A stretch of 64,000 nt of DNA from contig NZ_CP011477.1 of NCBI RefSeq assembly GCF_001010805.1, positions 1,751,001 to 1,815,000 of the forward strand, given 5' to 3'. This DNA is from Spongiibacter sp. IMCC21906 (GTDB taxonomy: Bacteria; Pseudomonadota; Gammaproteobacteria; Pseudomonadales; Spongiibacteraceae). Under the pieces are notes generated by a model that was not told the origin of the DNA, ran no database searches, and worked only from the letters and a program-made list of their open reading frames with translations. This document shows, piece by piece, positions 63,321 to 64,000 of the stretch. Numbering within the stretch: position 1 is the first letter of the stretch; each line of letters starts with the position of its first letter. The position numbers and the translations under genes are program-made.

Positions 63321-64000
63321 TCAGGGAATAAAAATATCTTTTACTTCAACTGATTCATCAGCGACCAGTTTGGGGTCTGCAGTTTTACCCTCAGTCAGAG
63401 CGCGTTTGCTCATCATGAATTCTTTGGGGCGGTTGACGGCATCAACAGCGATCATCCGGCCTTCTTTGTAGTAGAACGCGGCAAAACTGCGGCCTGATTC
63501 TACACTGCCGCGCACAACCACTTGGTCGAAACCTTGTGATAGTCCGGCAATTTGCAGCTTGAGGTCATATTGATCAGACCAGAACCACGGCAAGGCATTA
63601 TACACAACTGGCTTGCCGCAGAGCGTTTTCGCAGCAATTCGCGCTTGATCGGTTGCATTTTGCACTGACTCAAGACGAAGTGTGGTTTTGTAAATGGGGT
63701 TGTAGTGGCTGGTGCAATCGCCAGCTGCGACAATATCGGGATGGCTGGTGCGGGCGTGTTCATCGACCACAATACCGTTGTCGATTTTTAAACCGGCTTT
63801 TTCTGCAAGCTCGGTTTCAGGAATGACACCAACGCCAATCACTACCAAATCGCAGTCGATGCTGTTGCCGTCAGCGAGTTTTACGCCCCGTACCTTGTTG
63901 TCACCGGTAATGGCTTCTATACCTACTTCGGTGCGCAGATCCACGCCTTCTTCTCGATGGACACGGGTGTAAAAAGCTGAGACTTCAGGGGCCGTCACCC
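63321..64000 (-). CDS. FAD-dependent ferredoxin reductase, C-terminal part (gene continues past window)
   Basis: Putidaredoxin/rubredoxin-reductase-type flavoprotein; the visible 226 or so residues cover the end of the NAD-binding domain and the C-terminal dimerisation domain. Landmarks: DLVVIGVGVIPETELAEKAGL, HPDIVAAGDCTSHYNP (second FAD contact), LRLESVQNATDQARIAAKTL and LPWFWSDQYDLKLQIAGL, the family-typical WFWSDQ. The frame is open at position 64000, so the N-terminus lies outside. It passes electrons from NAD(P)H to the ferredoxin encoded just downstream. Confidence 0.9.
   Translation of the reverse strand, partial: VTAPEVSAFYTRVHREEGVDLRTEVGIEAITGDNKVRGVKLADGNSIDCDLVVIGVGVIPETELAEKAGLKIDNGIVVDEHARTSHPDIVAAGDCTSHYNPIYKTTLRLESVQNATDQARIAAKTLCGKPVVYNALPWFWSDQYDLKLQIAGLSQGFDQVVVRGSVESGRSFAAFYYKEGRMIAVDAVNRPKEFMMSKRALTEGKTADPKLVADESVEVKDIFIP

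Noticed and set aside
1-64000. CRISPR array or cas genes
   Set aside because: No regularly spaced repeats and no Cas-like proteins were seen on either strand.

Overview
The window reads as a chromosome segment of a free-living, probably marine, aerobic gammaproteobacterium. The order rpsU-yqeY-dnaG-rpoD, with a divergent tsaD-folB-folK and then cca, is the Pseudomonas/Cellvibrionales-type macromolecular-synthesis region. Base composition is roughly balanced. The lipid and steroid-type oxidoreductases, wax-ester synthase and putidaredoxin-like ferredoxin would fit a Spongiibacteraceae/Zhongshania-like lineage, but that placement is inference. No rRNA, phage, CRISPR array or complete transposon was seen.

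Layout. 0-7.7 kb: end of a Gfo/Idh/MocA oxidoreductase, then a lipid-flavoured set (WS/DGAT acyltransferase, lipoprotein alpha/beta-hydrolase, cholesterol-oxidase-like GMC flavoprotein, DUF4328 membrane protein, sterol-desaturase-family hydroxylase). 7.9-13.3 kb: a five-gene, mostly overlapping operon of the arsenosugar-biosynthesis type (ArsS radical SAM, TVP38-flavin-disulfide reductase fusion, DUF547, TIGR04283 and TIGR04282 glycosyltransferases). 13.3-16.7 kb: an accessory island with an AT-rich flavohaemoglobin gene behind a 57-nt perfect palindrome, a BrnTA toxin-antitoxin pair, and two promoterless-looking small genes with integron attC-like sites. All are punctuated by five copies of one short repeat (ggggacagatttattttt).

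16.8-24 kb: an AveC-family membrane protein, a NorD-like VWA protein and NorQ/CbbQ AAA ATPase, a LysR regulator, and a RegBA redox two-component system. 24-30.4 kb: SURF1, the cytochrome bo3 oxidase operon cyoABCD (no cyoE) and an MFS transporter. 30.4-33.7 kb: a degenerate EAL protein, a degenerate Nudix protein, VapBC between imperfect direct repeats, a two-hairpin repeat element, and a CAT-anticodon tRNA that is probably tRNA-Ile2. 33.9-38.4 kb: a three-gene signalling operon (receiver-adenylate/guanylate cyclase, CheY-like regulator, hybrid histidine kinase).

38.4-54.9 kb: mainly housekeeping genes: lipoprotein, rpoD, dnaG, yqeY, rpsU, tsaD, folB, folK, cca, a BASS transporter, a GNAT-nitrilase fusion, a DUF6489-like protein, aconitase, rsmE and rimO. 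55-62.9 kb: a small secondary-metabolism-like locus with a sulfotransferase, a one-module EntF-like NRPS (C-A-PCP-TE, glycine-like specificity code read by eye) and a GT1 glycosyltransferase. 63-64 kb: a putidaredoxin-type ferredoxin and its reductase, cut by the window end.

Most promising for novelty: the NRPS/GT/sulfotransferase locus, the repeat-bounded orphan integron cassettes, the palindromic hmp operator, the arsenosugar-type operon lacking a visible arsM, and the NorQD pair coupled to AveC rather than to a reductase. No database search was run. All family calls are by recognition of motifs and order.
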